Below are positions 11,641-22,340 of a stretch of DNA of 64,000 nucleotides, piece after piece. Both the position numbers and the translations under genes were made by a program. Below the pieces are notes generated by a model. The model made no database searches and was not told the DNA's origin. It worked only from the letters and a program-made list of their open reading frames with translations. The stretch is taken from positions 29,059,253 through 29,123,252 of the forward strand of contig CM075939.1 in NCBI GenBank assembly GCA_038030265.1, given 5' to 3'. Within the stretch, counting starts at the first letter, position 1, and each line of letters starts with the position of its first letter. The stretch comes from Corythucha ciliata (Eukaryota; Arthropoda; Insecta; Hemiptera; Tingidae).

Positions 11641-11846
11641 AGAAAAAGAAACCACCGCGGAGCGGGAATCGAACCCACAACACCGAATCTCCAGTCCGGC
11701 GCCCAAACCTCTGGGGGGAGTGGAGGAAAAAGGACCGAGCAAAAAGACTATGGCGATGAGTCGCGGGAGAAGGAGATCACCCGGAGCAGAATGGTTTGGG
11801 CGCGTGTTGTAGGTTGGATTCCCGCTCCGCGGTGGTTTCTTTTTCA
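11641..11846. repeat. Inverted pair of tRNA-derived units (fold-back SINE-like repeat)
   Basis: The left arm, read on the minus strand, and the right arm, read on the plus strand, share GGTTTGGGCGC, GTGTTGT, GATTCCCGCTCCGCGGTGG and TTTCTTTTTC. Both look like the 3' two-thirds of a tRNA with a B box (GGTTCGATTCC in the left arm, GGTTGGATTCC in the right). The right arm also has an A-box-like AGCAGAATGGTTTGGGCGC. The right copy lacks the anticodon arm present in the left copy. The two units meet head to head, forming a palindrome of about 205 bp. Confidence 0.65.
11655..11710 (-). pseudogene. tRNA-like 3' part, serine-type anticodon loop
   Basis: On the minus strand, an anticodon stem CCGGA/TTCGG encloses the loop CTGGAGA (anticodon GGA by position). 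A T arm GTGGG-TTCGATT-CCCGC and an acceptor strand TCCGCGG follow. The 5' acceptor strand and a proper D stem are not found, so it is not a functional tRNA gene. It is best read as the head of a tRNA-derived repeat. Confidence 0.55.
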
Positions 11847-12495
11847 CACGGCAACAGACATCGCCATTCTAATTAAAAACATGTTCATACAGTTCTACAT
11901 GACTTTCTTTTGTCTCTGATATCATGCCGCATGCGATTCGGTGTTAACCAGCGTGAATGATGGCCCCTTCATGTTTCTTAAAAACAAATCTTAACGATTA
12001 GCAGAGTTCTACTCTCTTTAAGATCTGTATACCACTCTCTTCACACGAGCATTCTCACTCACCTACTGTTGACTGAGTTTTCTCAAACTGAAAATTGAAA
12101 CGGGGGCGTCATATTCAACTGTATCAAGATTTTCCATTTCAACCCGTTGTTTCAACGAACCTGTTGAATAAAACACTATAGATTTACTGTCGTTCATGTT
12201 TTCCAACCCTCCGAAATCTTTGATTTGTGCGAGTAGTATGGTATGAGGTGACCATTCACACTGTAAAGCATGACTTATTTTTCCCTTGATACTTTTTCCA
12301 GGTTCAAATTGTTTACTGCCACTCGTTTACAAATACTATGGACTTGTATTTCCTAATCTCTGTCTCCCTCACTCCTCTCTCTCTTTTCTCGACTGCATTC
12401 TGTCTTGTGGGGGTTTCCGTTTTTATTGTGAAAATTACCTACATCAATTTTTTTTAATTCTTTGGTTTTTATAGGATTGCTTAACGTTATTTGGA

Positions 12496-13260
12496 ACGTT
12501 TTCCATTTGCATGCATACAATAGACGATTTCCGTGGAAAAAGCGAAGGTTTAGAACTGCAGGTTATGGGTTTATTTCTAGTTGCCTAGAGCCTCTTTAAC
12601 AGTATTTTTTTTTTACATTACTAGCATTACTACGAGTGTATTTCGGTTTCAAATACTACATGATTTTTGAGTTTTTCGTTTATTTCGAGTCTGCAATTAC
12701 ACTTCCTTCGCGTGCTTCTCATCTAAAGTCAGAAAAATGCGATACTATTGCTGCTTCAGTGACTGTAAGAGTTCTTCCATTCCGGGTCGACCTGGTTTTG
12801 ACCCAGCTACTACATTTATCCCTTTCCCTCAACCTTACCGGCACTTGACTAAAAACGTCCCAAATTGAGGAAAAAGTGAAGAGAAAGTACATGTGAAGGA
12901 GTGTGATAAATGCGCAACTATGATGTGACTTCATGTTGAGGTGCCCCCGGAACGACGAGTTTTCATCGATACGTTTCGTGAGACGGAGGCTGAAGAATAA
13001 AATCAGAATTGAATAACTGCAAATGTGGTTTTAGTTTGACGGGAATGAGAGAAAAATAAATTCACTTTACACAGCACAAGACAAGAGTAACCCATAACCT
13101 GGCCTAAGCGGGTTGCAAAACTGTTGAAGTAGGACTGGAGAGCGCATGCGTGGAAATCGTCTATTCTGCAATGGGGAAATTCATTTCCATCCGTCTTTTC
13201 CATTAACATATGATTTAATTCGGAGAGGACGGGTGGAAATTTTGTGTGAATAGAAAACGG
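12496..13260. mobile_element. GCGTTTTC-family MITE, copy C, split by a 647-bp insertion
   Basis: The left piece (12496-12518) is ACGTTTTCCATTTGCATGCA and the right piece (about 13166-13260) carries TTAATTCGGAGAGGACGGGT and ends GAATAGAAAACGG. Together they rebuild a MITE like copies A and D. The 12519-13165 element sits between them, so the MITE inserted first. Confidence 0.65.
12519..13165 (+). mobile_element. 647-bp TIR element with a zinc-finger-like reading-frame relic, copy 1
   Basis: The ends are AATAGACGATTTCC and the inverse GGAAATCGTCTATT. It is nearly identical over its length to 59916-60561, in the same orientation. Inside, 12737-12865 encodes 43 codons, starting MRYYCCFSDCKSSS and containing FIPFPQPYRH, then a TGA. 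The C-x3-C plus F-x2-F-P pattern recalls the start of THAP-type zinc fingers found in transposases, but the second metal-binding pair is missing. This is a non-autonomous or decayed copy. The target duplication is unclear; TA is possible if the TIR starts at GACGATTTCC. Confidence 0.7.
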
Positions 13261-16136
13261 TATTAATTATAAATAATTACAGGTATAATAATTGGTAGTT
13301 CTCCAGGATTGATAGTGTGATTTCATTTGGAGCACTTCTTTCAATTGAAGTTGCACGTTTGCTTGGTTGTCATTCCCTTTGCCTGTTCTCGGTTGGAGAA
13401 CGTCCCTCTCGGCAAGAAAAACTGATTTTGAGCCATTAATTACTCAACATGAGTAACTTTAGGAATGATGTTTACCTTATAGCTCCCTGCGGGTTCGTTC
13501 GTGGCTTTCCCTGTATAATAATCGAGCTTTGCCCATGTAATCTAAAATTAATCACATTTGAAACTTGATTAACCCCCGCCTGATGAAGATTAAAAATGCC
13601 TACACGCGCCCTAATTTTCCACCTTTTTCTCTCATTCGACAAATAGTTGACAGCGTCAGAGCCTTTCTCCTTGAACCATTTGACACATTTGGTTGTCTTT
13701 TTTTTCTCTCTCTCTCGCATCCGCGTTTTTGTAACTAGGCGATGATGTATAATTAATCCATACGTTTCCTACGGTTAATATTCGGTTATAGAAAGATTCG
13801 GCAAACCGTGTGACGTAAATCCGATAACTTTATTTTCAAACTAGCTGTCCTACTGTCAGTGTCGACGAAATTGTTACATTTGTGTACTACTTGAGTTCTA
13901 TTAGAGCTCCCCTCCCTCCCCGCATTTTAAGTGTTTTAAAAAATCTCATCGGCGGAAAAAATAATAAAAAATGGAACGGGAAGGTCGTCGCTGCCGTTAT
14001 TACTCTCTTGTTCGTTTGCTCGAGGAAATAACTGTGTATGTAAACAAAGCACTCACATTAGTTGTTCTATAATAAGCAAAGACACTTTTTAAATGGTTTT
14101 CATGATTTCTTACATTTCAAAGCAGTAGCCAAGTTGAAAAGAAATTGGGTTGTACTTTGTGAAATTGAAGGAAGAAAAAAATGTGGGGGAAAATAAGTCA
14201 AAAGAGCCTTCTGAAAAATCCTCTGAAGGGCTATTCAGGCAAAGTAGTTTACCTGAGGCGTCCATAAAGCAACCCGCTGTACACTATTTTAAAACTGTCC
14301 TATTGAGGAAATTGACAAAATAAGAATAATTTAGATTTTTCCGCTTTTCACGTGAGGAAACAAAGGAATTATGACAATTAAGGAGATGTAAAAAACTTGG
14401 CATCGTGCAGCTGGTTCAGATGCGTGGTAAACTGGTACACATGTGATGGGGTGGAGTGGTGGGGTCGCCCCGTTCCGATTCGTTGCTTCGGCACGCTGAC
14501 AGATGTGTGCTAATTCATACGCGTAATAATATGACGGGTTGTTCCCACCCTCGGTACAATATTATCTCCCCGCACCTCATCCCGTCTTCACACTACGCTC
14601 AGGCAACCGGCAATGTACATTGTGTATGAGGCTACTGCATTTGATTCGACTTGAATCTCCCACAGGACGTCTCATGACTGAACTGTGTTTGTTTATTTTT
14701 AAAATCCCTCAACCTACTTCTGAGGTCAATCCACTCTCCCAGTGAATGATTTTTTTCTCAAGAAAACCCCCCGCCTTGTTCATAAACCCCCTTTGGGTTG
14801 AACCTCGCAGGAGGTAAGCATATGTCAAGTTTTTCTGTTCTGTAAAGGACGCGTAGACATGGTAGAGAGGAAGATTCAGGCTCTGTGCCTCCCCTAGTCC
14901 CCCTTTAAGTCCCCTTTTTACTGTTTTCGTGTGCTCTATGGAGGTACCAAAAAAAGAAGAAGAAAAGAGTGACGAGAAAGGGGGTTGTGGAAAGAAAGAG
15001 AGAGACAGCTTAGAAAAACTGGGAGAGCCAGATGGAATTATGTCTCTCTCGCACTTAAGGCCTTTAAAACACGGTGCAAAGGGTGGCCTTCAATTTTTGT
15101 TTTCGTTTCGTCCTTTTTTCTCCCCCGAATGCCCAATGAGGTCCGTGGTGGGACTCAGAATTCAACCCGAGGGGGAATATAAAGGACTAATTTCACAATT
15201 TTTTGATAAAGCATGTACAAAAAAAAAAAAAAAAATGCAGCTGCAACCGCGTGTCCACCTAGGTGAACAAAATGGACTATGGTTCTTTTCTGCATATCGC
15301 GGGGTTCTACGGAACGTAGGTAGTCGTATTTTAATAGAATCATAGGGTGTAAAACATCAGCACATCGGCGTTCACCAACTTTACACGGAGGCTTTCCCAA
15401 ATTATTTGGAGAACGCGCAAAACGGGAGCTAGAATGACCTGTCGACTGAAAAATCTGTCCGTTGAGTAGTAATGGAAGGCCTTGCACTAATTGGAAATTC
15501 CTAGAATTCCCTTGTGTAATTGCAAGTAGAATAATGTTCAGAGAATGGCCATGAAGCTGGAGGGGTGGACGATTTACTAGTTTTATTATTGAAAAATTAC
15601 GTTTTAGAACTTGGAAATTATTATACTACTTGTTAGAGGGTTCTGTTATACAATTCCTAAGATATTCCCCCTCTTATTGATTTCTCATGTTAAATTTTGA
15701 ATACACCGTGCAGCGGAAGTGGGAAGAAACTTACTCCAGTTCTTGACATTTTTTTACTGTTTCTGCGGTGTATTTATGTAGTTCGTTCCTCAGGTATAAG
15801 ATGGGCTGTGTCGGGATAGCGTTATGGCTTAATGGCTATACCCTTTTCACAACAGCACAATCACTCTAAATTCCAAAGTTGCTCCGAGCTTCGTTAATAA
15901 CTCGATTTTCTTCACGTATATCCCGTTTAATGAATATATGGTTTTGCTCCTGAGCATAGCTGAATGTATTGCTGCTAAGGACCTATTTGTTGGTCAGTCT
16001 TGTGGGAACAATTTTCTCGTCTTCCTCTAAGCGTTTGGTTCAAACCATGAGAATTAGTCACTTCTTGACATAAAGTGCGAGCTGGCATGAAAATTCACTT
16101 CAGGGTTTTGATGTGGTTCTCAAGAAATATTCAGGT

Positions 16137-17179
16137 AGGCGAAAGGGTCCCTACCTTGGACAGGGGCATACCTTGGGCACTTGATGGTTTTCCCTGGATA
16201 GCAAACGCTCAATGAGCCCTAACAAATTTGAGTAGTGCAAGGTGATGTGGCAGAACGTTTTATTTAGTTATTAATAATATGGTAGTTGCTTTACTGGAGA
16301 TAAAAGTGTTCGTTTAAATTTGGTGGTGCCAACTAAATTTTAGCAGCAAACTTTCATAATATCTCCTGCCGCACGTGTAAGTAATTTTTGGCCATCTCAT
16401 TTTATTGATAATGATAAAAGAGGAGATGATTGATGGAGGTGATTGACCAGCATTCAACTTTTTATCCCAAAAGTGAGAGTATCCAACCTTGGACAGTCAT
16501 AAGTGTTCCTACCTTGGGCAGTGTAAGGCTTGTACTTTTTGCATGCTTAAGGCCCATGATGTATTTGATTGGATTGATTTTGGTTGCCGAAGAGCAAAGA
16601 ATGCCACAAAAAGAGCTCGTTCACCACCAGACGCCATCCGACCACCAAATAGAAACGTGTGCCTCAACCAGCAATTTTTTTCTGAGGAGGAGTTCTAGAC
16701 CGCTTGGTTCATGGCCTTTCAACCTTATAAGCTTTCGATACCAAGTCATGTTATCAACTCATTTTCAGTGAAAATTAAATAAGTCTTGTTCTCGAGATTT
16801 TATTTCTGTAGTCTTCGTGATTTTTCCATGAAATATAATAATATTATATTTATAACGTCCTATTAAACTCGTTAGAGTTTGAAATAATACTTTTCTTTTT
16901 AATCCTAGTGGAGAAGAACCTTGAACAGTAGGTGTCCAACGTTGGGGACCTACATGTCCAAGGTAAGTGACCGGGTTCGAACCTTGGACAGAATGACACT
17001 TTTCACTAATAAATGTTTCACGCATGAGTAGGTCGTCCAAAAATCTTGTATTCACAGAAATAAGTAGTTCGCAAGTGGGGCTACCAGAATGTATAAACAA
17101 AATGAAAAAAATTTGCCACTAAGCTATGGTTTCAGTGGATTGAAAAAAAAAGTGTCCAAGGTAGGGACCCTTTCCCTAC
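16137..17179. mobile_element. 1.0-kb inverted-repeat element with repeated ACCTTGGAC sites
   Basis: The left arm GAAAGGGTCCCTACCTTGGA (16141-16160) is repeated inverted at 17154-17175. Between them the 9-mer ACCTTGGAC or its inverse occurs exactly at 16153, 16486, 16956, 16981 and 17154. Near-matches lie at 16170, 16511, 16919 and 16934. Open frames of 113 and 111 codons inside are not recognisable proteins and partly translate the repeated motif. Confidence 0.6.
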
Positions 17180-18067
17180 GTGGAGAAAGAAAAATGTTTT
17201 ATGAAGAAAGATTGGAGAGACGTCGAGCTTCGCGTTGTCTCTTTATTCTCAAGTTTCCATTTGACAAGAATGCACGCAGGTTAAAAGGCTTCTTCTTTCC
17301 TCAGGCAACCAAATTAGCCTTTAGAGGGGGAAAAATATCGCTTATTCTTATTATGTAGCGAGTATGATATGCATACTCGCATTCAACTTGCGTTTTTGAA
17401 ATCTTAAACTTGTTGTTTCCGACTAGACCATTATCTGGCGCGATAATTTAATCCGTGGATTAAGTTAAGTAACTTCTCTGTTAATGCAGAAGTCAATAAA
17501 CAACTCATCACCCGGAGCCACTCTTTCCGTCCTAACACATTCATCTCTAGATACACACGCGTCAGAAATTCTCGTCTACTCACCATAGTAAAGAGAGGAA
17601 ACGGGAGTTATACATGCGTGCTTGAGTTGGGTTCTCTCTCAGTTATTTTGAATCCCTGGGAGAAGGGAAGTACACGGAAATGATTGAGGTTTAAGTTTTC
17701 ATTGACAAGTTTCAGTTTAACAAGCGAAGTTTGCAATTTCCCTGAGCTCTAACCGGTATTAAATTTCTGGGTTAAGCCTGCGTAAGGAAATTGTTACACT
17801 CAGGGTGAGTACGGGAGAGGCTCTTGGGTCGGGATTTCATTAACTTTCTAAGAGCTCTTAGCAGAAATAAGTTAGTTTTTCTTTCCTGAGACTGTCTTTG
17901 TAATTTGCTCGAGTGGATCAACCTTATAATGTAGCCCGGTCCCGAAGCAGATAGTTCTTGTTACTCTTGATTTTTCCAGGTATAAAATGCTAGGTGATTC
18001 GGATAGCATAGCTCGGGCACTTCTCTCCGTTAATAATGAATGCGGTGTATTTATGTTTACTAAAGGC

Positions 18068-18089
18068 ACTAGGGGCATGTGCCCCTAGT
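18068..18089. repeat. 22-bp near-perfect palindrome
   Basis: ACTAGGGGCA and TGCCCCTAGT flank a 2-base centre. A related CTAGGGGCGTAGCTATAG occurs at 19374, so it may be the trace of an element end. Confidence 0.5.
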
Positions 18090-18534
18090 TTTTGGCCAGG
18101 GTTTCGAATTATTCGGCCAAGAAATTAAAGACCTCAGAAATTCTCCAAATCAGTACCAATATTCTTGCTTTGAATTATAGACCCTATATTTTTGGCCTCA
18201 TATTCATAAATAAGATTTGCAACTAGATTTTTCTTCTCCGGTCCTGGATTTTTTTTTTTAATCGGTCGTTTTCTTGTAGGTAACGTAGTTCAGTTGATCG
18301 ATATACCTATACTCAATTGAGGGCTTCAAAAGAATGTTGGATTAGCTGCTTCAAGATAAGGATCTATTCAAAAGTGATGCAGCCTATGTTCTACACACAT
18401 TTTCTCAAGAGAAAAAAAAAGGAGAAAATGAAGTGAGGATAGGAGGGGAAAAAGGGGTAGTGAGTATACTTAATTGTTGAGAGGTGTGGGGCTGTGATAC
18501 ACACACAAGTGGCTGGCCACTGAAGTCATGAAAC

Positions 18535-18554
18535 TTTTTTTTTTTTTTTTTTTT
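18535..18554. repeat. Poly-T run
   Basis: Twenty consecutive T residues. There is no adjacent retroelement sequence that would mark it as a poly-A tail. Confidence 0.9.
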
Positions 18555-20329
18555 GCCAGAGCTGGAGATTTTTCTTGCAAGACCGAGACTTACAGTCTGC
18601 ACCAATGCTTCACTGTAGTTTAGCCGTTGGAACAGTAAATAATTACGACTGCTTGTTCGAGCACCTCACGAGGCTTCAGCGTAGCACACTCTCAGACGAA
18701 TATTTTATTTGTTCGATTATATGATAGATGTATGGTGGTTGGTTAGCCGCCGACATTATCCATTTTTCCTCTATTCTGCCTATTTTGGCGAAAAATGGCT
18801 ATTTCCCGTCAGAAAAGCATAGAGAGTTAGTGCGGAAATCGTAAATTTCCCCGTTATCATTTACCTGGCTATTTATCGAGCGATTGATTTAGTACAAGAA
18901 TCTCGTTTATCAGTTCAAACCCGATAATTTACGCTTAATATTGGTTTGTCGGGACAAAAACGTGGACTTTTGTGTATTCAGTCGGTTATGCCTTCTCTCT
19001 AATAAGTCAGCCGTTTTCAGACGTTTAGGGAAAGACGTGCTGCTGGAAATGTAGTGTTCGGGACGATAGAATTTATCCTCCACGAAACCGGCCGGTAAAT
19101 GAAAAATCTGTCTAGTTAAGGAATTGAGAAAACAAATCAGAAAGGGATGGGGGACCCCCTCTTCAAGGCTGTGCGCCTGGCCGTCACTGAACTAATTCAA
19201 CAGGATAGAATGAGAAAACCCTGATTTTAATATTTTTAAAAATACTGGTATATATTATTTGGTGTGACTTGTTTACCAAATGATTTCCCGCTGTTTGTGG
19301 AACGAAGTGCAGGGAACTTTGCTTGTTGGTTGTACATATACCAGTCCCGTTCTCCCGTAATCTGTATTTCCTGCTAGGGGCGTAGCTATAGCCCTTGATC
19401 TAAGGGTGGGCAACTTCATTGGCGATAATATCAAGTGCTGCACCATTGCCTTTTTGCAGGCTTACATTAGGGGATCCGGTGCCATGGAAATTGTCAATTC
19501 ATGGTCTTCAGAAGCTGAATTTGCTCAGAAACGGCCATTATCCGTCAAAAGTACATGTCTACTTAAATACTGATACTTGTGAAGCTAAAGCTTTGAAGGT
19601 TGATCCTCCTGAGACGGTAAACTGCCATAGTTTAGCCTCTTAAACTGTTGGACCCTTCCATCCTCGAGACGATCTATCGTCAGTAACTCACACATGCCTG
19701 TAAAATGCCAAGTTACAGTCCTCGGCAACAAGCCTTTGGTGAGCCGTATTCGTGAAAATGTTTATTTTTTACTGTGAATAGTCCGCGACAGTGGTTTTAG
19801 AATGAGGCAACCCAAAAATCTGTTTTTCAGCAACAAAAATCCACGAAACTGGTGATTTAGTGACCGAAATCAAAGAAATTGCTTTTATAGTGAGACAAAT
19901 TAGCTAGAATTGGGCTTAATGAGCAAAATCAGTGAAATCGGTCTCTGAATTGGGGATTGTGCCACCCCTTGAAATTGGCCGTTTGTTTGCAACGAATATC
20001 CGCAAAATGGGATTTTCGCTGAGCAAAATTTAAAAGTATATACGTATATTTTTTAGTGAGCCAGATTTTTTTTTTCTGCGAGAAAAATCCGCGGAATTGT
20101 GTTTCTTTGAGTGCGAAATACGAGAAAATGTTTTTTTAATTTTTCAAATCTGCGTATATCGATTTTAAGTGCTAACATTTTCCGATTTTTTTTTTTCTTT
20201 TTATCTTTTTTTGAGTAATTGAGCTCAGATGACCCTATCTACGGACATTTAAGGGAGTACTCCCCTCCTCACCGCACCACCCTAGTCATAACTGTGAATT
20301 CGAGGGAGTGGGGAGGCTGAAAATAAAGA

Positions 20330-20464
20330 AATTAATCTTTAAATTAAATACTTACTCATCTTTACATGTTTTGAGTTCCGAGAAAAAATTGCTCCCGAGG
20401 TGGGCTCCGAACCCACGACCTCCTAGTTTCGCGCCAGGTGCTCTCCCATCTGAGCTATCCCGGA
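20330..20464 (-). repeat. tRNA-derived SINE-like insertion in the degenerate array
   Basis: On the minus strand, 20464-20393 folds as a near-complete tRNA: D arm GCTC-AGATGGGA-GAGC, anticodon stem CCTGG/CTAGG with loop CGCGAAA, and T arm GTGGG-TTCGGAG-CCCAC. Acceptor strands TCCGGGA and CTCGGGA pair with mismatches. The loop lacks U33 and the T loop has GGAG where GAAT or GAGT is usual. A short AT-rich tail follows toward 20330. It is read as the head and body of a SINE, not a working tRNA. The tail end is uncertain. Confidence 0.6.
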
Positions 20465-20853
20465 AGTCCACTCAAAGAGCGAATCCACGAGAGTGAATAC
20501 TGAGGATCAGAAATATTGGTGTTTCAGGGAGCGACTTCCGAGAAATTGATTTTTTTTTTTTTTTTTTTAGGGAGCCAAATTCGCTGAAATGGTGATTTTA
20601 GTGCACAAAATCAGCAGAAACGGGTCTCTGAATTTGGCGACCTCGCAAAATTTTTTAGGGATAGCAGCAAAAATCCGCTAAATTGATTTAAGAGGCCGAT
20701 ACGTAAAAATGTGCTTTTCGTTGAGCGAAATTTGTCGTTTTTCTAAAACTTCAGAGCATGAAATCCGAGAAATCGGTTTTTCAGTGAGCCGAATCCGGGA
20801 AGATGTGTGGTTTTTTTTTTGCAAGAAAAATCAGGAAAATTGGTGGCTTACAT

Positions 20854-21013
20854 TAGGGGTATTCATGCTCTGAATTTTAACATATGTTATCGACGTAAAC
20901 CCTGTTATTTCGTATTTTTGTGTTCAGTTTCTACGTTTCCATGGCCTTACCCATATTTTCGGAATTTAGCATATAACAAATACAATGATTAACATTTTTC
21001 ATGAATACCCCTA
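20854..21013. mobile_element. 160-bp MITE with TAGGGGTATTCATG ends
   Basis: TAGGGGTATTCATG at the left and CATGAATACCCCTA at the right are perfect 14-base inverted repeats. The interior is AT-rich and non-coding. It inserted into the degenerate array and adjoins a second MITE directly. Confidence 0.75.
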
Positions 21014-21015
21014 TT

Positions 21016-21169
21016 AGGCCCGTTTTCTCCAACAGAATTGATCACATTTAAAATTGATTGTGATTTATTGTCAATAGCAACCCATGAATTCTGGTGATTG
21101 TTTACATTGTAATCATGATTAGTCGTTCACCGTATCATCGTGGTTAAAGAAGTTGGCGAAAACGGGCCT
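21016..21169. mobile_element. 154-bp MITE with AGGCCCGTTTTC ends
   Basis: The left AGGCCCGTTTTCTCCAAC and the right GTTGGCGAAAACGGGCCT are inverted with one mismatch. The interior has short paired AT-rich segments (TTGATTGTGATT and related). It begins 2 bases after the previous MITE ends. Confidence 0.7.
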
Positions 21170-22215
21170 TTGAGATTGCAATCTGAGAATTTTGTTTTTT
21201 GTGAGGCAAAGCATCGAATACGTTTTTTTGGTGCGCGAAAGCCGCTAAATTGGTGTTTTAGCGGGCTACGGGCGAAATCCACAAAACTGATGAGCTAGAC
21301 GTGCCAAAATGTGGCGACCCTGTTGGGTTTTGACTTTTTGGTGGCAGCTGCCCTACTAAGTTTTTACTTTCGAATCTATGGGAAGACAACTGCCCACCCC
21401 TGTTCTTATGGTTCGTGCGTTGACAACGAAAAGGCTCCTTGTATAATCGCTCATTTATAACATATTATACTTTCAACCTAAATTTTCTTCAGACCCTCAA
21501 TTTGCCGGCGTGTTTGCGCAAGTGAATGAAGGAGCGCATCGCACCAAGAGTTGACATTCGAAGAAAAGGCTTTGGGGTTTAAAGAACCTCTTTTATTCCA
21601 TTTCATTAAAATTGCCTGTAGCCACAGGAAAAGTGATAACTGCGCTCGAGTTGCTCCGAGTAAGATACTAGTAATTCGGCTATCTCGTATTATTCCCCTC
21701 CACCCGCACAGGTGATCGCAGTTCCTAACGCCATATCCATCCCACTTCTTTTATATCTTTTTATTTATTTCTGTAAAGGACTGCAGAAGATAAACAGTTT
21801 AATCGTTATCTTACTTTCTCTTTTTTTGTGGCGAGTGTTTTTGTGAGTAGCTCATGAACTCCTGGTCATTTATGCGCGTATATTTGAGAACTAATCAAAT
21901 AGAGGCCTGTTTCTGAATTTTTCCTGCTTCATCTTACATCTTCATGAGCAAAAACCCCCTTGTATACCATACAAATTAAAAATATCAGAACACAAAAGAT
22001 ATAGCTTTCTTTACCATCTTCGCCGCCTTTTGCGGCTTAAAAAAGCTGCACTTCCTTTGAGTTCTTGGAACTCTCTGCCCTTTTACTGTCAAGCGAGACA
22101 TCATTGTTAGACATTAGGATTGGACATAACCCTAAGCTAAGGCAAGGAAAGTAAAGTTTTGGTGAGGTTTTTTGTGTATAATTTAACTGTAATAGTAGAG
22201 TTCACCATTTCCGCT

Positions 22216-22340
22216 TATAGGGATCGGACACGGCAACGTTGCCATAGAAATCCCGCCCCCGCCGGTCTATCAAAGCATATGTGGCATCCAAGAATCTCGA
22301 GAAAACTTGGATGCCAACAAAAGGTGTCCGTCCCGTATAG
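22216..22340. mobile_element. 125-bp MITE, GGACAC family, copy 1
   Basis: TATAGGGATCGGACAC and the inverted GTGTCCGTCCCGTATA bound a hairpin-rich core with CAACGTTGCCATAGAAATCC and paired GGCATCCAAG/CTTGGATGCC. A diverged inverted copy lies at 31010-31127. Confidence 0.65.

Larger units (their letters stand above)
19776..21320. repeat. Long array of degenerate tandem units of about 35-45 bp
   Basis: A phrase close to AAATCCGCGAAATTGG, followed by a T-rich run and AGTGAGC, recurs many times with heavy substitution and length change (for example 19848, 20084, 20569, 20760, 21240). The array is interrupted by a tRNA-derived repeat (20393-20464 and flanks) and by two adjacent MITEs (20854-21013 and 21016-21169). 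The T-runs make the unit length irregular. Boundaries are approximate. Confidence 0.6.

Noticed and set aside
14929..15345. 138-codon frame rich in Lys and Glu
   Set aside because: Its charged start comes from an AAG/GAG-rich low-complexity stretch and it runs through a poly-A tract. No domain is visible.
16430..17100. Overlapping 113-, 69- and 111-codon frames in the ACCTTGGAC element
   Set aside because: They lie on both strands, partly translate the repeated motif, and show no transposase signature such as a DDE pattern or helix-turn-helix.
20393..20464. Functional tRNA gene on the minus strand
   Set aside because: Acceptor strands mismatch at two positions, U33 is absent from the anticodon loop, and the T loop is altered. 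It fits a tRNA-derived repeat better.
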